From assembly GCF_009730915.1 (NCBI RefSeq), contig NC_052477.1, forward strand, positions 26,802,578-26,866,577: a DNA stretch of 64,000 nucleotides, given 5' to 3'. Both the position numbers and the translations under genes were made by a program. Positions 21,594-32,878 of the stretch are shown one piece after another (the stretch's first letter is position 1; the number at the start of each line of letters is the position of its first letter). The notes beneath the pieces were generated by a model. The model did not search any database and had not been told where the DNA came from. It saw nothing but the letters and a program-made list of their open reading frames with translations. Origin of the DNA: Dioscorea cayenensis subsp. rotundata (lineage: Eukaryota; Streptophyta; Magnoliopsida; Dioscoreales; Dioscoreaceae).

Positions 21594-22895
21594 ATGGATC
21601 TTCGAAAATTAAATGCCTTTCTAGCTTTCGTTGCTATTATCCTGTCTTCGTGTGCTACTTCAAATGCTCAGCTTCAGATTGGTTTCTATAATGGCTCATG
21701 CCCCGTAGCTGAATCCATAGTCAAAGAAGAAGTTATGAAAGCTCTTCAAAATGATCCTGGCATGGCTGCTGGCCTTGTTAGAATGCATTTCCATGATGCA
21801 TTTGTCAGGGTATGTGTATGCATATTTATATAAACTTAATTAATAGTGTGTATAATGTTAATAAATTTCTGTGTACTTGTTAATTAGCATCTTTGCATCT
21901 TGTTAATGGTTAGGGTGCTGATGGATCAGTTCTGATTGATTCAACAAGCAACAACACAGCAGAAAAAGATGCACCACCAAACAATCCAAGTCTACGAGGA
22001 TTTGAAATCATTGATGCAGCAAAAGCCCGGCTTGAGACCAAATGCAAAGGCATAGTCTCATGTGCTGATATCCTTGCATTTGCAGCAAGGGATAGTGTTT
22101 TATATGTATGGTCCTCGGAACTCTCTTTATCAACCTTTAGTTTTTTTAAATTTATTCAAGTGTATTTAGTCACTGCACGTACAGGTATTAATTACACTAT
22201 ATAATTTGAATTAAAGGTTTGTGAGCATATATATGCAGAGCATGGGACTGCCATATGCTGTGCCATCAGGTAGAAGAGATGGAAGGGTTTCATTGGCTTC
22301 TGAGGCGATGTCCAACCTACCACCTCCTTCTTTTAATCTCACTCAGCTCACCCAAGCCTTCAATGGCAAGGGTTTTTCACAAGAAGAAATGATCACTCTA
22401 TCAGGTATATAACATGACTTGTATATATATATAGTATATATAAGGCAATCCCTTAAAAAACCACCATGTTTTTGTCATTCAGGAGCACACACAATTGGAC
22501 GTTCTCACTGCAGTTCATTCAGCAACAGGCTCTATAACTTCAACTCAACAGTCAGTCAAGATCCAAGTTTAGACCCAACTTATGCTGAACAACTGAAGAA
22601 ACAATGCCCAAATGGGAGCACTAACGCCAGCATTGTGGTGCCAATGGATCCGGACACTCCTACCAAATTTGACAGTAACTATTACAAGCTCATCTTGTCT
22701 AACCGTGGCTTATTCACATCAGATCAAACCCTAATTTCCACTCCACGGACCAAGAAACAAGTGCAAGTGAATGCATATGTTCCATTGTATTTCCAGTCGA
22801 AGTTTAGGGATGCATTTGTGAAGATGGGAAACATTGGGGTGCTCACTGGAAATCAGGGAGAGATCCGTATCAACTGCAGGGTCATCAACTCATGA
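21594..22895 (+). CDS. Class III secretory peroxidase (peroxidase 2)
   Basis: Four exons (21594-21809, 21914-22105, 22239-22404, 22483-22895; phases 0, 0, 1), the ancestral plant class III layout, encode 328 residues. A signal peptide (about residues 1-25, ending SNA before QLQIGFY) directs it to the apoplast or vacuole, where the family uses H2O2 to oxidise phenolics and lignin precursors. The haem pocket is complete: distal Arg63, Phe66 and His67, PPNNPSL, the PSGRRDG motif, and proximal His194 in [10 protein letters not shown]. Cysteines 201 and 233, the pair in [10 protein letters not shown], and the terminal INC are present. Unusually, HDCFVxGCDGS reads HDAFVRGADGS: the Cys44-Cys49 pair (HRP numbering) is replaced by alanines. 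The start is the first ATG after the conserved TATA box, shared with peroxidase 3. No internal stop is seen. Confidence 0.95.
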
Positions 22896-23301
22896 TATAA
22901 ACTAATGTTATATTAATCATTCATATCTGATTTTTGCTATTTTTGTTTTGTGTTATGCGGTAACAAAAATATGTTGTTATGTATTGTTTTTGTCTTTTCT
23001 TTTTATTTGAGAAATTATGATGTATTGCGGTTTGTATGTTTTAATTCAAGGATTCTATCTTGAATAACTATTTCTTTTTTTTTTTAAATGCTGTTATTTA
23101 AGTCATATAATTTTTTTTTTGCATTTATTTAACATAATAAATTTTAGTGTTTTGTGCTTATAGTTGTGACCATATATCCGTTATTCCTTCCATGATGAAC
23201 TTAAGTTATTTCTTAGATGCCCTTCTTTTCTAAAAATTCTTTTTAGTGTATAGCTAATATATAGTAATGTATTGTATTGTATTATATATCACAGTTGTTA
23301 G
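22896..23301. other. Peroxidase 2 3' flank
   Basis: Alignable with the peroxidase 3 flank (51900-52200) through TTTGTTTTGTGTTATGCGG, GATGTATTGCGG and ATCACAGTTGTTAG, where Copia element C interrupts it. The flank resumes at 28062 (GTAAGATCTATATAAATG). It carries the 3' UTR and polyadenylation region. Confidence 0.7.
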
Positions 23302-23521
23302 TAAAAGGAATTAATGAATTAGGGTTTTGTAACTTGCACACCTTACAGGTTGCATCCTTCTCATATTTATATATAAGATAGTGTTACAATTTTATGGCTT
23401 ACAATCAACATTGATACATATTCTGTAATTATGTGATATGATTTGGTTCTTACCAATTCTACTTGGATGTGATATGATTTGGTTTTTTACCAACTATACA
23501 TGGATCCTAATTATCTTAACA
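23302..23521 (-). repeat. Downstream (3') LTR of Copia C
   Basis: Pairs with 27844-28061; both share GGAATTAATGAATTAGGGTT and the duplicated GTGATATGATTTGGTT words. It begins TGTTAAGATAATT in the sense orientation. Confidence 0.85.
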
Positions 23522-23559
23522 GCCCCCTTCCATCACAACTGATGAAGATTGAGATTGCG

Positions 23560-26500
23560 CTTGAATTTCTCCTGTAGTTGTACCGGCAATGGCTTCGTAA
23601 AACCATCTGCCACTTGATCTTGTAAAGGGATGAATCGAATGTTAAGAACCTTGCGTGTAACTCATTCTCGGACGAAATGGAAATCCACTTCAATGTTCTT
23701 GGTCTTGGCATGGAAGACCGGGTTCGCTGACAAGTAGGTGGCACCAAGATTGTCACACCATAAGCATGCCATCCGAGATTGAAATACACCAAGTTCACCA
23801 AGTAACAACTGTACCAAAAAAATCCCCACCGTAGCATTCGCAAGTGCTTTATATTCTGCTTTTGTGCTAGATCGAGAGACTGTTGCTTGCTTGCATGCAC
23901 TCCACGAGATCAAGTTAGATCTAAAGAAAACATCAAAGCGACCTGTAGACCTCCTATCATCCGGACATCTCGCCTAATCAGCATCATAAAAGGCACTCAC
24001 CAAGGTGGAGGAAGACCTGCAAATCTTCATACCAATTGTTGCAGTGTGATTGAGATACCGAAGTATTTGTTTTACCGTCGTCTAGTGCACGTTGGTAGGA
24101 GATGAAGGAATTGACACACCTTGTTAATAGAGTAAGCTATGCCAGGTCGTGTAAGAACAAGGTACTAAAGCTCCCTAACAGTGCTTCTGTATTTGGTGGC
24201 CTTCTCGAGACCTAACGAATCCCTAATAGTAACAGAGAGCTTGTCGGTGTTGGACATGGGAGTAGTAGCACCTTTGCATGTCGTCATGCCAACCCGATAT
24301 AGAAGATTTGTAACATATTTGAACTGAGAGAGAATAATGCTATCATCCAGTTTCTTCACCTCCATTTCCGAGAAAAAAGTGTAACTCACCAAGATCCTTT
24401 AAGGCAAACTCACTTTGCAAATTTGGCAAAAGAGTCTGAACCGCCAATGAGGAAGAGCCTGTGACAATAATGTCATCAACATAAATGAGAACATAGACAG
24501 TAGTCGCACCATTGTTATAAATAAATAAGGAAGTGTTAGCGCAAGATGACATGAACCCAAGTTCATGTAGCTTTGAGCTTAGTCTAGCATACCAAGCTCA
24601 TGGTGCTTGTTTTAAACCATACAGAGCCTTATGCATCTTGCACACAAGATGCGGTTGCCAGTGAGTCTGTATGCCCAGGAGGCTGATGCATAAAAACTTC
24701 CTCTTCCAGAACGCCATACAAAAACGCATTCTGAACATCCAATTGCCACAAGTCCCAACCATGTGATACAACAATGGAGAGAACCAAGAGAATTGTAGCA
24801 TGTTTAACCATTGTGCTTAAGGTATCCTCATAATCAATACCATAACGCTATCAAAATCCTTTTGCTACTAGACAATCTTTGTATCTATTGATACTATCAT
24901 CCGCCTTGTGCTTAACCTTGTAAACTCACTCGCAGTCTATGATGTTTTGACCACGAGTGGGATGAACAAGACTCCAAATACCATTCTGCTGAAGTGCTTC
25001 AAATTCCTGGTCCATAGCATGCTTCTGATTCGGATTTGCCAGCTCCATATCAACCGACTCTGGTTCACGGATGGCACTATACCCGTAACGAACAATGCCA
25101 TCTGTGAATGTATGAGACACCCAGATGTTGTCACGGAGACGTATCATCATGTGGTGATTACGCCCATGTGGGGCAGGTGGTACAGCAGGAGACGCAGATG
25201 CTTCAGAAGCACTCGACGCTGTACTAGCCCTTGACTCGACATGCACTACCTCTTCAATCCCATAAGGTAGTCCCATGCCAGCAGAAGCAGATGGGGCCAA
25301 GCCCATCCCAATCGTTTCATCTAGCACACCCGGAGGCACTCGCAGCCGCAATGTCATGCACATTCATCTCACCATGCCCAGGGACAACTTGTGGCTGTAC
25401 AAAAACACTTGGTTGCACAATAATAGGAGCATTAGTAGGTTCATTAGCCGCATGGCCATGATCAATACCTGGAACAGTTGGAAAAAGAACGGTTTCTAAC
25501 AAGATGTGAGGACCATTCATGCACAAAGAAGTGGGAAAGGGAAATACTCCCTCATCGAAAACAATATCGCGGGAGATGTATATACGACCAGATGTTGGAT
25601 CAAGACACTTATAGCCCTTATATAAAGTACTATAGCCGAGAAATACACATCGGCGAGAGAGAAACTAAAGTTTGCGAGCATTGTAGGCTTGAAGATGAGG
25701 CCAACAGGAGCACCCAAAAACCTTTAAAGAGGAATAATCAGGTTTGATGTTGAATAATTTTTAGTGGAGTGGAATTGTGTATAACTTTACTTGGTAGCTG
25801 ATTGATGAGGTAACTGGCAGTGCTAAAGGCTTTATCCCAAAACTTGAGGGGAATGCCCGAAAAGGCAAGAAGAGCTGAACCAGTTTCGACGATGTGCCGA
25901 TGCTTTCGGTTGTATACACAGTTTTTGCTGAGGTGTGAGGACAAGAAACACGATGAGCAATGGCAACTTGATTAAAAAATGAATGTAATTTGTGATACTC
26001 AAACCCCCCTCCCCCCCAAAAAATCAGTTTGCATGCAAAGAATCTTCCTATCAAGTTGTTTTTCAGCAAGAGTTTGAAAATGAACAAACGTGCAAAAAAC
26101 ATCAGCCTTACTTTTAAGAGGAAATACCCAAACAAACTTGCTGAAATCATCAAGAAAACTCACATAATATTTAAAACCCCCAGCAGAATAAGAACAGGGA
26201 CCCCTATACATCAGAATAGATAAGTGCTAATGGAGACAATGAAAGTTCATGCGAAGTAGTGTAAGGTAACTGATGACTTTTAGCCTGTTGACATGAATCA
26301 CAGACCGACACATTATTGGAACTATTAGAACATGGAAGATTATTTAGAAAAAACACACAACAAACTATAGAAAGCGACGGATGGCTGAGATGATTATGCC
26401 ACCTTTCTTAAGTGGGTGTGGCAATAGAATAGGCATACTTGGAAGAAGCAAATGGTGAACTCGATAGGAGGGATAGAGGCCACCCCTATATTTCCTGCGA

Positions 26501-27810
26501 AGAAGCGTTCTCTTCATTTCCAGATCCTTAATAAGAAAATGGTCAGGATGATATTTAAGAAAGACATTGTTATCAGAGGTTAAACGGTGTACCAAAACAA
26601 GATTTTCCTTGGCATTAGGAACATGAAGAATATGTTTTAAGGATAAAGCTTGATTAGTGGTATTAATCGAGGAATGACCAATATGACTAATAAACATGCT
26701 TGCACCATTTGCAGTGTGCACCTGATCACAACCATGATATTTGTCACAGATCGTCATCTTATCGAGCTCGCCAGTGATGTGGTGGGTGACGCCCATGTCG
26801 GTGTACTAATTGGTATTGGCATTGTAGGGGATGGTGTTGATGTAGTTAGCCACATGATCATCCTTTGCCTGGTAGGAGTGATTGGAGTAATGACGACACT
26901 TCAACGCATTGTGTCCTACCTTACCACACACCTGACATGTAGGCCTTGAGCTACCGCCGCCCTTCTTGTTCTGGCCTTTGGAGTAGTCGCGGTGTTCGCA
27001 GCTCTTCTGTTGTGGTCTACGACCGCCACCGCCGTGACCGCCATCTTGGCCGCCACCAAAATGGCCTCCCGAAACCACCACCATGGCCGCCACCTTAATA
27101 GCCTCTAGAAGCGAGATTGACGGTCGAACCAATTTGGAGAGCCTGATTCTGTTGTTCCAGGTGAGTCTCATATGAGAAAAAATAGGTGTAGAACTCGGAC
27201 AGACCGATCGAATCAGACCTAGTTATAACAAAGGAAACCAGCGGGTTATACTTAGCGTCGAGACCCGCCATGATGTAGCCGATCAGATCATCATCGCTCA
27301 TTGGATGGCCGGTAGATACCATCTGATCCGCAAGCAATTTCATGCGGTTGAAGTACTCTATCATGCTCAGATCATTCTTGCGTGTCATGGAGAGTTGCAT
27401 CCGGATTTGTATGATCCGGGCCTTAGATTATGATGTAAACATGCATTCGATGGCATCCCACACCTCTACCGCGGATGTCAAGCTAATGACCTACAACCAC
27501 ACCACCGGTTCGAGCGACACAAGAAGTGCGTCGAATACTTGCTGATCCTTGAGAAGCCAAATGTTGTACTCCGGGTTGGAAATAACCTTCTCAACTATCT
27601 TGTAGTCAATCATCTCAAACACCTTGATAGTTGTTGGCGATGCGACTACCGATCCATCCACGAAACCAAGAAGTTGATAGCCTCCAAGGATAGGCATCTG
27701 CTGCACCTTCCATAGCAGGTAATATTCTCTCGTGAGTTTCATATTGACGAAGTGGGTGAGACCAAGAGATAACGCCGCCGCGCCGGCCGAAAAAGCACCA
27801 GAATTCATTG
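23560..27810 (-). pseudogene. gag-pol of Copia C, multiple stops and frameshifts
   Basis: Reading 3' to 5' on the window, the Copia order is present. There is a gag domain (27844-27095), a CCHC zinc knuckle CQVCGKVGHNALKC (about 26915-26955), a protease with the decayed active site DMGVTHHIT (about 26790), and integrase pieces (about 26210-26000: FLDDFSKFVWVFPLKSKA). The reverse transcriptase follows, with LYGLKQAP (about 24600) and YVDDIIVTG (about 24470), and then RNase H with [10 protein letters not shown] and WCDN (23913-23662). The frame is broken at many places, so no polyprotein can be made. Substitution of the protease DTG/DSG triad alone would disable it. Confidence 0.9.
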
Positions 27811-27843
27811 GATGTTTTGTGGAAAAGAACCGCTCTAATACCA

Positions 27844-28061
27844 TAAAAGGAATTAATGAATTAGGGTTTTGTCACTTGCACACCTTACAAGTTGCGTCTT
27901 CTCATACTTATATATAAGATAGTGTTACAATTTATGGCTTACAATCAACATTGATATATATCTTGTAATTATGTGATATGATTTGGTTTTTATCAACTAT
28001 ACATGGATGTGATATGATTTGGTTTCTTACCAACTATACATGGATCCTAATTATCTTAAAA
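27844..28061 (-). repeat. Upstream (5') LTR of Copia C
   Basis: Counterpart of 23302-23521. Its terminal TG (sense) has decayed to TT. Confidence 0.85.
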
Positions 28062-28291
28062 GTAAGATCTATATAAATGAGTGTCATATATACATATGAT
28101 AAAAGTGGATAAACTATGACTTTATTAGAAAACATATATATATATATATTTGAAAAGGTATAATCCACTTAAATAAAAATAAAAAGAGTACAAAAGAGGT
28201 GCACTAGATGGAGGGGCGACAACAATAGAAGGAGAGTATGGAGAGCACTTGAACAGGGTTGACTCCAACTGCACAAGAACATATGCCTATG
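28062..28291. other. Continuation of the peroxidase 2 3' flank
   Basis: Matches the sequence after the empty site in the peroxidase 3 flank (GTCATATAT..., TTTGAAAAGGTAT, CCACTTA). No gene. Confidence 0.6.
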
Positions 28292-29091
28292 TGATATGCC
28301 TTTTGAGTATTACAGTACCACAAGTAAACAAATTGTAAGGAGTAGTAAAGTGTACTCGAAGGTCGAGTACAGTTGAATCCATAGGAACAATGCTCCTATA
28401 GTATTAGCTTATCCTCTCTTATCTAACTGATGAAATCAAGTGATGATTGCAAAAACCCTAACTAAGAAAGCAATGTATTAAGTTGATTATGATGGTGAAT
28501 AAAGGCTGAAATCAATATGAGAATATATATATATATATATGGTACCTTACACACAAATCCCCTTACCTTGCAATTGACTCCCTATATTGGTTAAGTGATG
28601 AGTATTCTTGGACCATGAAAACTCTTAGATTAGTTTAGTCCTTTTCTCAAGGCCGATAAACCCTAATCCTATAAAGTAATACCAATTGCCCTATGCTTTC
28701 ATTGGATGCTCAATAAATCCTTTATTTAGCTCTAATCTGGAGAGTTTGACATCATACACCTTATCTCTGGGCATGCACTCAACCTCTTTCCTCCATGTGT
28801 AATCTATACATTATTGATTTCTCAATCATAATCATGCAAATGAAATATGTATTTGGGGCTCTTGTACTATCAAATACAAGCATGAAAAAACATAGAAGAT
28901 TCACAAGAAACTCAAATAGCCAATATAATAAAAGGAAAAATTAACTACAAATCATCTCAAGTCTCATTGGTCCAAGGCACTATCAAAGATTTAGCCTCTC
29001 ATTATACAAGAAACCATGAAACAATCTAAAACTAGAGGCATGATTGGAAACATAGGAAAAACTCCCTTAATTCCTCTCTCTATAGGATGAT
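28292..29091. mobile_element. Partial LTR related to family Q
   Basis: Starts TGATATGCC. It has the same architecture as the start of family Q (AGTAAAGTGT, CGAGTACAG, TCCATAGG) but is clearly diverged. Q copy 3 abuts it at 29092, and I could not find its right-hand part beyond 30858. It is either a truncated solo LTR or one whose distal half was deleted. The assignment rests on pattern similarity only. Confidence 0.35.
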
Positions 29092-30858
29092 TGATAGGTA
29101 AACCCCTAGTCACTTACAGAACTCAAGTGTATGTGTCGATCGAGTAATAAAGTGTGCTAAGAAGGAAGGTATCGGTCCATAGTGAATTAGAGAATACTAG
29201 TATTGAATCTAAGTCTGACAATTAACCTAATAAAAAATTGTGAAGCATGAAAGTGAACAAAAAACAAGAATAGAAAATGTAAAAAAAAAAATACAGCTAA
29301 ACAAGCATAAAAAGGTGGTGTCAGGGTATAGATTTCCTCTAGAGTTGGTAGGTCCCTGGATAATGGTTGTATAAGTTTTTGCAATCTATTTGAAATGAGA
29401 GAGTTCCTAAAATATGTTACCCCTTTGTCAAGGTGAGTAGTAGCCGGTCCAATACGGTGCTGGTACATACAAGCCTATATATATGACCACAATACAGTAC
29501 TTTATGAACTATTGTCTAGAATAAGCAAGCATTCAAAATATAAATAGTTCTCCTCTTAAAGTAATTGCCCCTAATCTCATACAAAGTAGAAGTGGAATCG
29601 TTCATTGAAACTACTCCCTACGATTGTAATACGAATGGAATTACTTGCTAATTTACTGGGAATGATTATAGGAGAAGAACTCTCAACTCCAAAGTATCCT
29701 ATCTTTGAGCAAACTCATAATCCCCTTCAATTGCATCTTGCCTATACTAGGTAGGTCTCTTGACTCATCAGACAAGCACATCAAACATAGATTCACGACT
29801 CTCACTATAATAGAATCCAAGACAATAGATATGCGCAATTAAATTCAACAATGAAAGATTGTAATTAATAAATCAATGTAAAAGCATTCAAGATCCACAA
29901 CCAAATTCAATCAAATTATAAATCCTAGAGTTCATCTATGTTCAAACACCTACAAATTAGTTCTTCATTAAAAGAGAACAATCAAACATTTTACAAGAGA
30001 CAATAGACATGATTAAAAGCTAGCATAAAACCCCATTTTCTAATCTTGCCCCTTAAGAAGCTGATAGACTCCTTCCCCATCTTCCACAAATGCCGTCAAG
30101 GGTGCTCCTTGATGGCTCTAATGGTGTACTCGAAGGTGGTCGAGTCTCCTCTCCTCAATGGATTGCCTTAGAAAGTCTAGGGAAGTTTTTTCTTCTTTTT
30201 TCTCAACTTGGCCGTCAAAAATATCTCTAAAACCCTCATCAGAATATTTTATATTTACTTACTTACGACCACCTTATGGGCATAAGTACGAGGTCGTAAG
30301 AAGTTGAAGATGATGATCGCTTTCCTTATGGGCATCTTATTGGCCTGAGCACTACTCCTGTAAGTTCTTTTGTCTTGATATTACAGCCCAACTTACGATC
30401 GTAAGCGACTGGACCATAAACTTCTATGAATGGCACTTACGACCCTTCCTTACAGGCGTTACTCTTTGCAAGCTCTTCTGGATAGCCCTTGTAGGTCTCC
30501 TTTATAGGCGTAAGTCCCACCTATAAGTCCCTATGTTTAATCCTTATGCTCCTCCTTACGAGCATAAGCATGCTCCCAATGTTCTTGGGATGAGGCTTAC
30601 GGCCGTAATTCTTATTGTAAGGTAGTCGTAATGTGTCTTGTTTAGCCTGATCTTCAGTTGTTGATGTCGAGAGAACTCTATTTTCTTCATTTTGTCTCCA
30701 AATTACTTCTTTTGGTTCTCTTTCCTCCTTAAGTGTTGCCTGTTACATGAAAATATAATTTTAACAATGTTTAACATCATCTTCCGAATGATTACTCTAA
30801 TACATGCCAAATAAGTGTATAAAACAATATAAAATGTTGTACAAATATATACTTATCA
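29092..30858 (-). mobile_element. Solo LTR, family Q copy 3
   Basis: Runs from TGATAGGTAAAC to ATACTTATCA and aligns with Q copy 2 throughout, with a longer, more diverged middle. The 5-mers outside are ATGAT at the left and ACCAT at the right, a weak target duplication. The CTTACGG/GTAAG dyad cluster is at 30250-30640. The 93-residue - strand frame at 29187-29468 is LTR sequence, not a gene. Confidence 0.7.
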
Positions 30859-31992
30859 ACCATCCTCCATTTCTTAGGCCTAGCTGTCACTTCCTAACAT
30901 AGTTATCAATATCATAGGATACAGGATACATATCTAAACAAGATTTTGATATTATCAGTGGGTGTATCAGTATAATTTAAATTATCGTAATTTATCATGT
31001 GTATCTATCAAAATAAAGTTTATCATCGGAAGTGGCAATATTTTAAAATTCAAAAATTCACGACTTTATCCAAGTGACTTTTTTGCTTCAGATATTTATT
31101 TCTTTTTGCAAAGTTTTGATGGCAAAGAAAAAATAATTTAAGGAGATTTTTTATGGAGAAACCGTAAAGAAGATATTATGTAGAGTTTCGGACCTTCGGT
31201 TAATATTTAAATTTTAATTTCTAGATTTTAAATTTTTTATTCATTCCTTTCTTCCTCTTATTTACTCCTTTTTAAGATTTCATAAAAATTTATATTTGAA
31301 GTTTATGATAAGTTTTATAATTAATTTCAGTAGCAACTTTTAAATTAAAAAATAATACAATTTAAATGTATTTATCTAGATCAAACTAGGATAAGATTCA
31401 TAAGATTTAAATCAGAGAGAAGACCGAGATAGTTATGTAGCAAATTTGGACATTGACGATGATTTTTGAAAACTTTTGTACTAATCTATTCTAGACTATA
31501 ACTTATGATTTTATACTATTTCCCAAACTTTTGAAATGATGTTTAATTTAGTTACATGAAAAATGTGAAAATGTGTATGTTATATATTTATATGTGTATA
31601 TATATACTATCTATATAAATATCTTAAGATAAAAGATACGCTATGTTACGTTACATAAAAATTAAGAATTCGATACACCATACAATACACGATTTGACAA
31701 CTTTGCTTTCCCAGTCTCTCACCATCTTGATTCTTTCACAAAACTTTGTTTGAACTCCACCATCAACTCTCGTTCATCTGTTGTTCTCATACCTGCCCAT
31801 ACTGTTGGTAATCCTCTCTCCCTCCCCTTGACTAGCTACTTCTCATTTGATCAAAAGACAATTTTTCAGACTGTATATATACCCCTGCAATTCTTAACTC
31901 CTCATACCTCTTATTTTTATTTTATTTTTTTAAATAGATTATTTAGTTTAAGTGTCACAGAGATTTTAGTAATAGTTTTTGTTTTCATATAA

Positions 31993-32030
<38 letters not shown>

Positions 32031-32066
32031 TTTATGGTAATAGAATTTTAATTTCATTGCAAAACC
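30859..32066. other. Unassigned AT-rich spacer
   Basis: No gene. The ends of about 30898-31705 (AGTTATCAATATC... and ...GATTTGACAACTTT) are loosely inverted and could be a decayed MITE, but no target duplication is visible. A (TA)n tract of about 17 units lies at 31994-32028. The 80-residue frame at 31750-31992 has no recognisable domain. Confidence 0.4.
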
Positions 32067-32326
32067 TATTGAATATTATTGTAAGATAGACATATGTATG
32101 TATGTGTGTGAGAGTTTAATTGTGGGCCCTAGGTCAATGGTTGTGGATGTTAACCAGACATATGTATGTTTTGTAGAAAGGGACATTTGGTAGTGTGGAA
32201 GTGAGAAGATCAAAACCTCTGTTTTGCAGCTTAAGCAAAGAAGAAACATCTATGAAGTTGTATGAAGCTATTGTATTTGTGGTTTTGTTTCTGCATATTT
32301 TTTTGATCTTGTTTCTTTGAGCAACA
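32067..32326 (+). repeat. 5' LTR of Copia A
   Basis: A 260-bp copy; its first dinucleotide has decayed from TG to TA and it ends GCAACA. Confidence 0.85.
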
Positions 32327-32878
32327 AAGTGGCACCAGAGACTCCTGCGAAGGGCCACCATCGGCACATCGGAGAAAACCACAAAGATTTGTTTTTGGTT
32401 TGGGATTAGGGTTTGGTTATCTGCAGGGTGTGAAGCAATTGAGGTCGTGGCACCGGAGCTGTGTTGGATTCGGAGCTTGGGATCGAACTGAGAAGAAGCA
32501 CAACAGGGATTGTGAATTGTAGTAGCAAATCTAGTCAATATTAGGCAGTGAGGGGGCTGTTCAAGAAAGAGTTCATCTACACAGCTTAGTCTACATCCTT
32601 CTATGCTAAAGCTTCAATTGATCTTGTAGACAAGAAATTGCAATTTGAGTGTGATCTTGTTTGGTTAATCTCTAAATCAAATTCTCAAATTTGTTTTGAC
32701 AATTGATTATGTTCTGTGATTTCAAAATCAGTGAATCCATCACACATAGTGATCAGAAAAGGTGTGTGAGTCTTTGGGCCAACACCAAAGGGGCCACATT
32801 TGTTGGCTTTATTACTAAAGTAGAAGCAGAAACTATTATTGTTTTGAAGACGTTACTGCTACAAAGAGAAGTATGATA

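Larger units (their letters stand above)
23302..28061 (-). mobile_element. Ty1/Copia retrotransposon C, full length but decayed
   Basis: LTRs of about 220 bp lie at 23302-23521 and 27844-28061. Sense is the - strand: a primer-binding site reading TGGTATTAGAGCGGTTC abuts the upstream LTR at about 27843, and a polypurine tract GGAAGGGGG lies just inside the downstream LTR at about 23522-23530. Target duplications are GTTAG (23297-23301) and GTAAG (28062-28066), one mismatch. The paralogous flank of peroxidase 3 has the empty site (about 52193-52205), confirming the ends. At 4760 bp it is typical of a compact Copia element. Confidence 0.9.

Noticed and set aside
30898..31705. Possible MITE with AGTTATCAA / TTGACAACT ends
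   Set aside because: The inverted ends match poorly and no target duplication is visible, so it is mentioned only within the spacer entry.
31750..31992. 80-residue frame upstream of Copia A
   Set aside because: Hydrophobic, poly-T-derived translation with no domain and no paralogue in the other peroxidase spacers.
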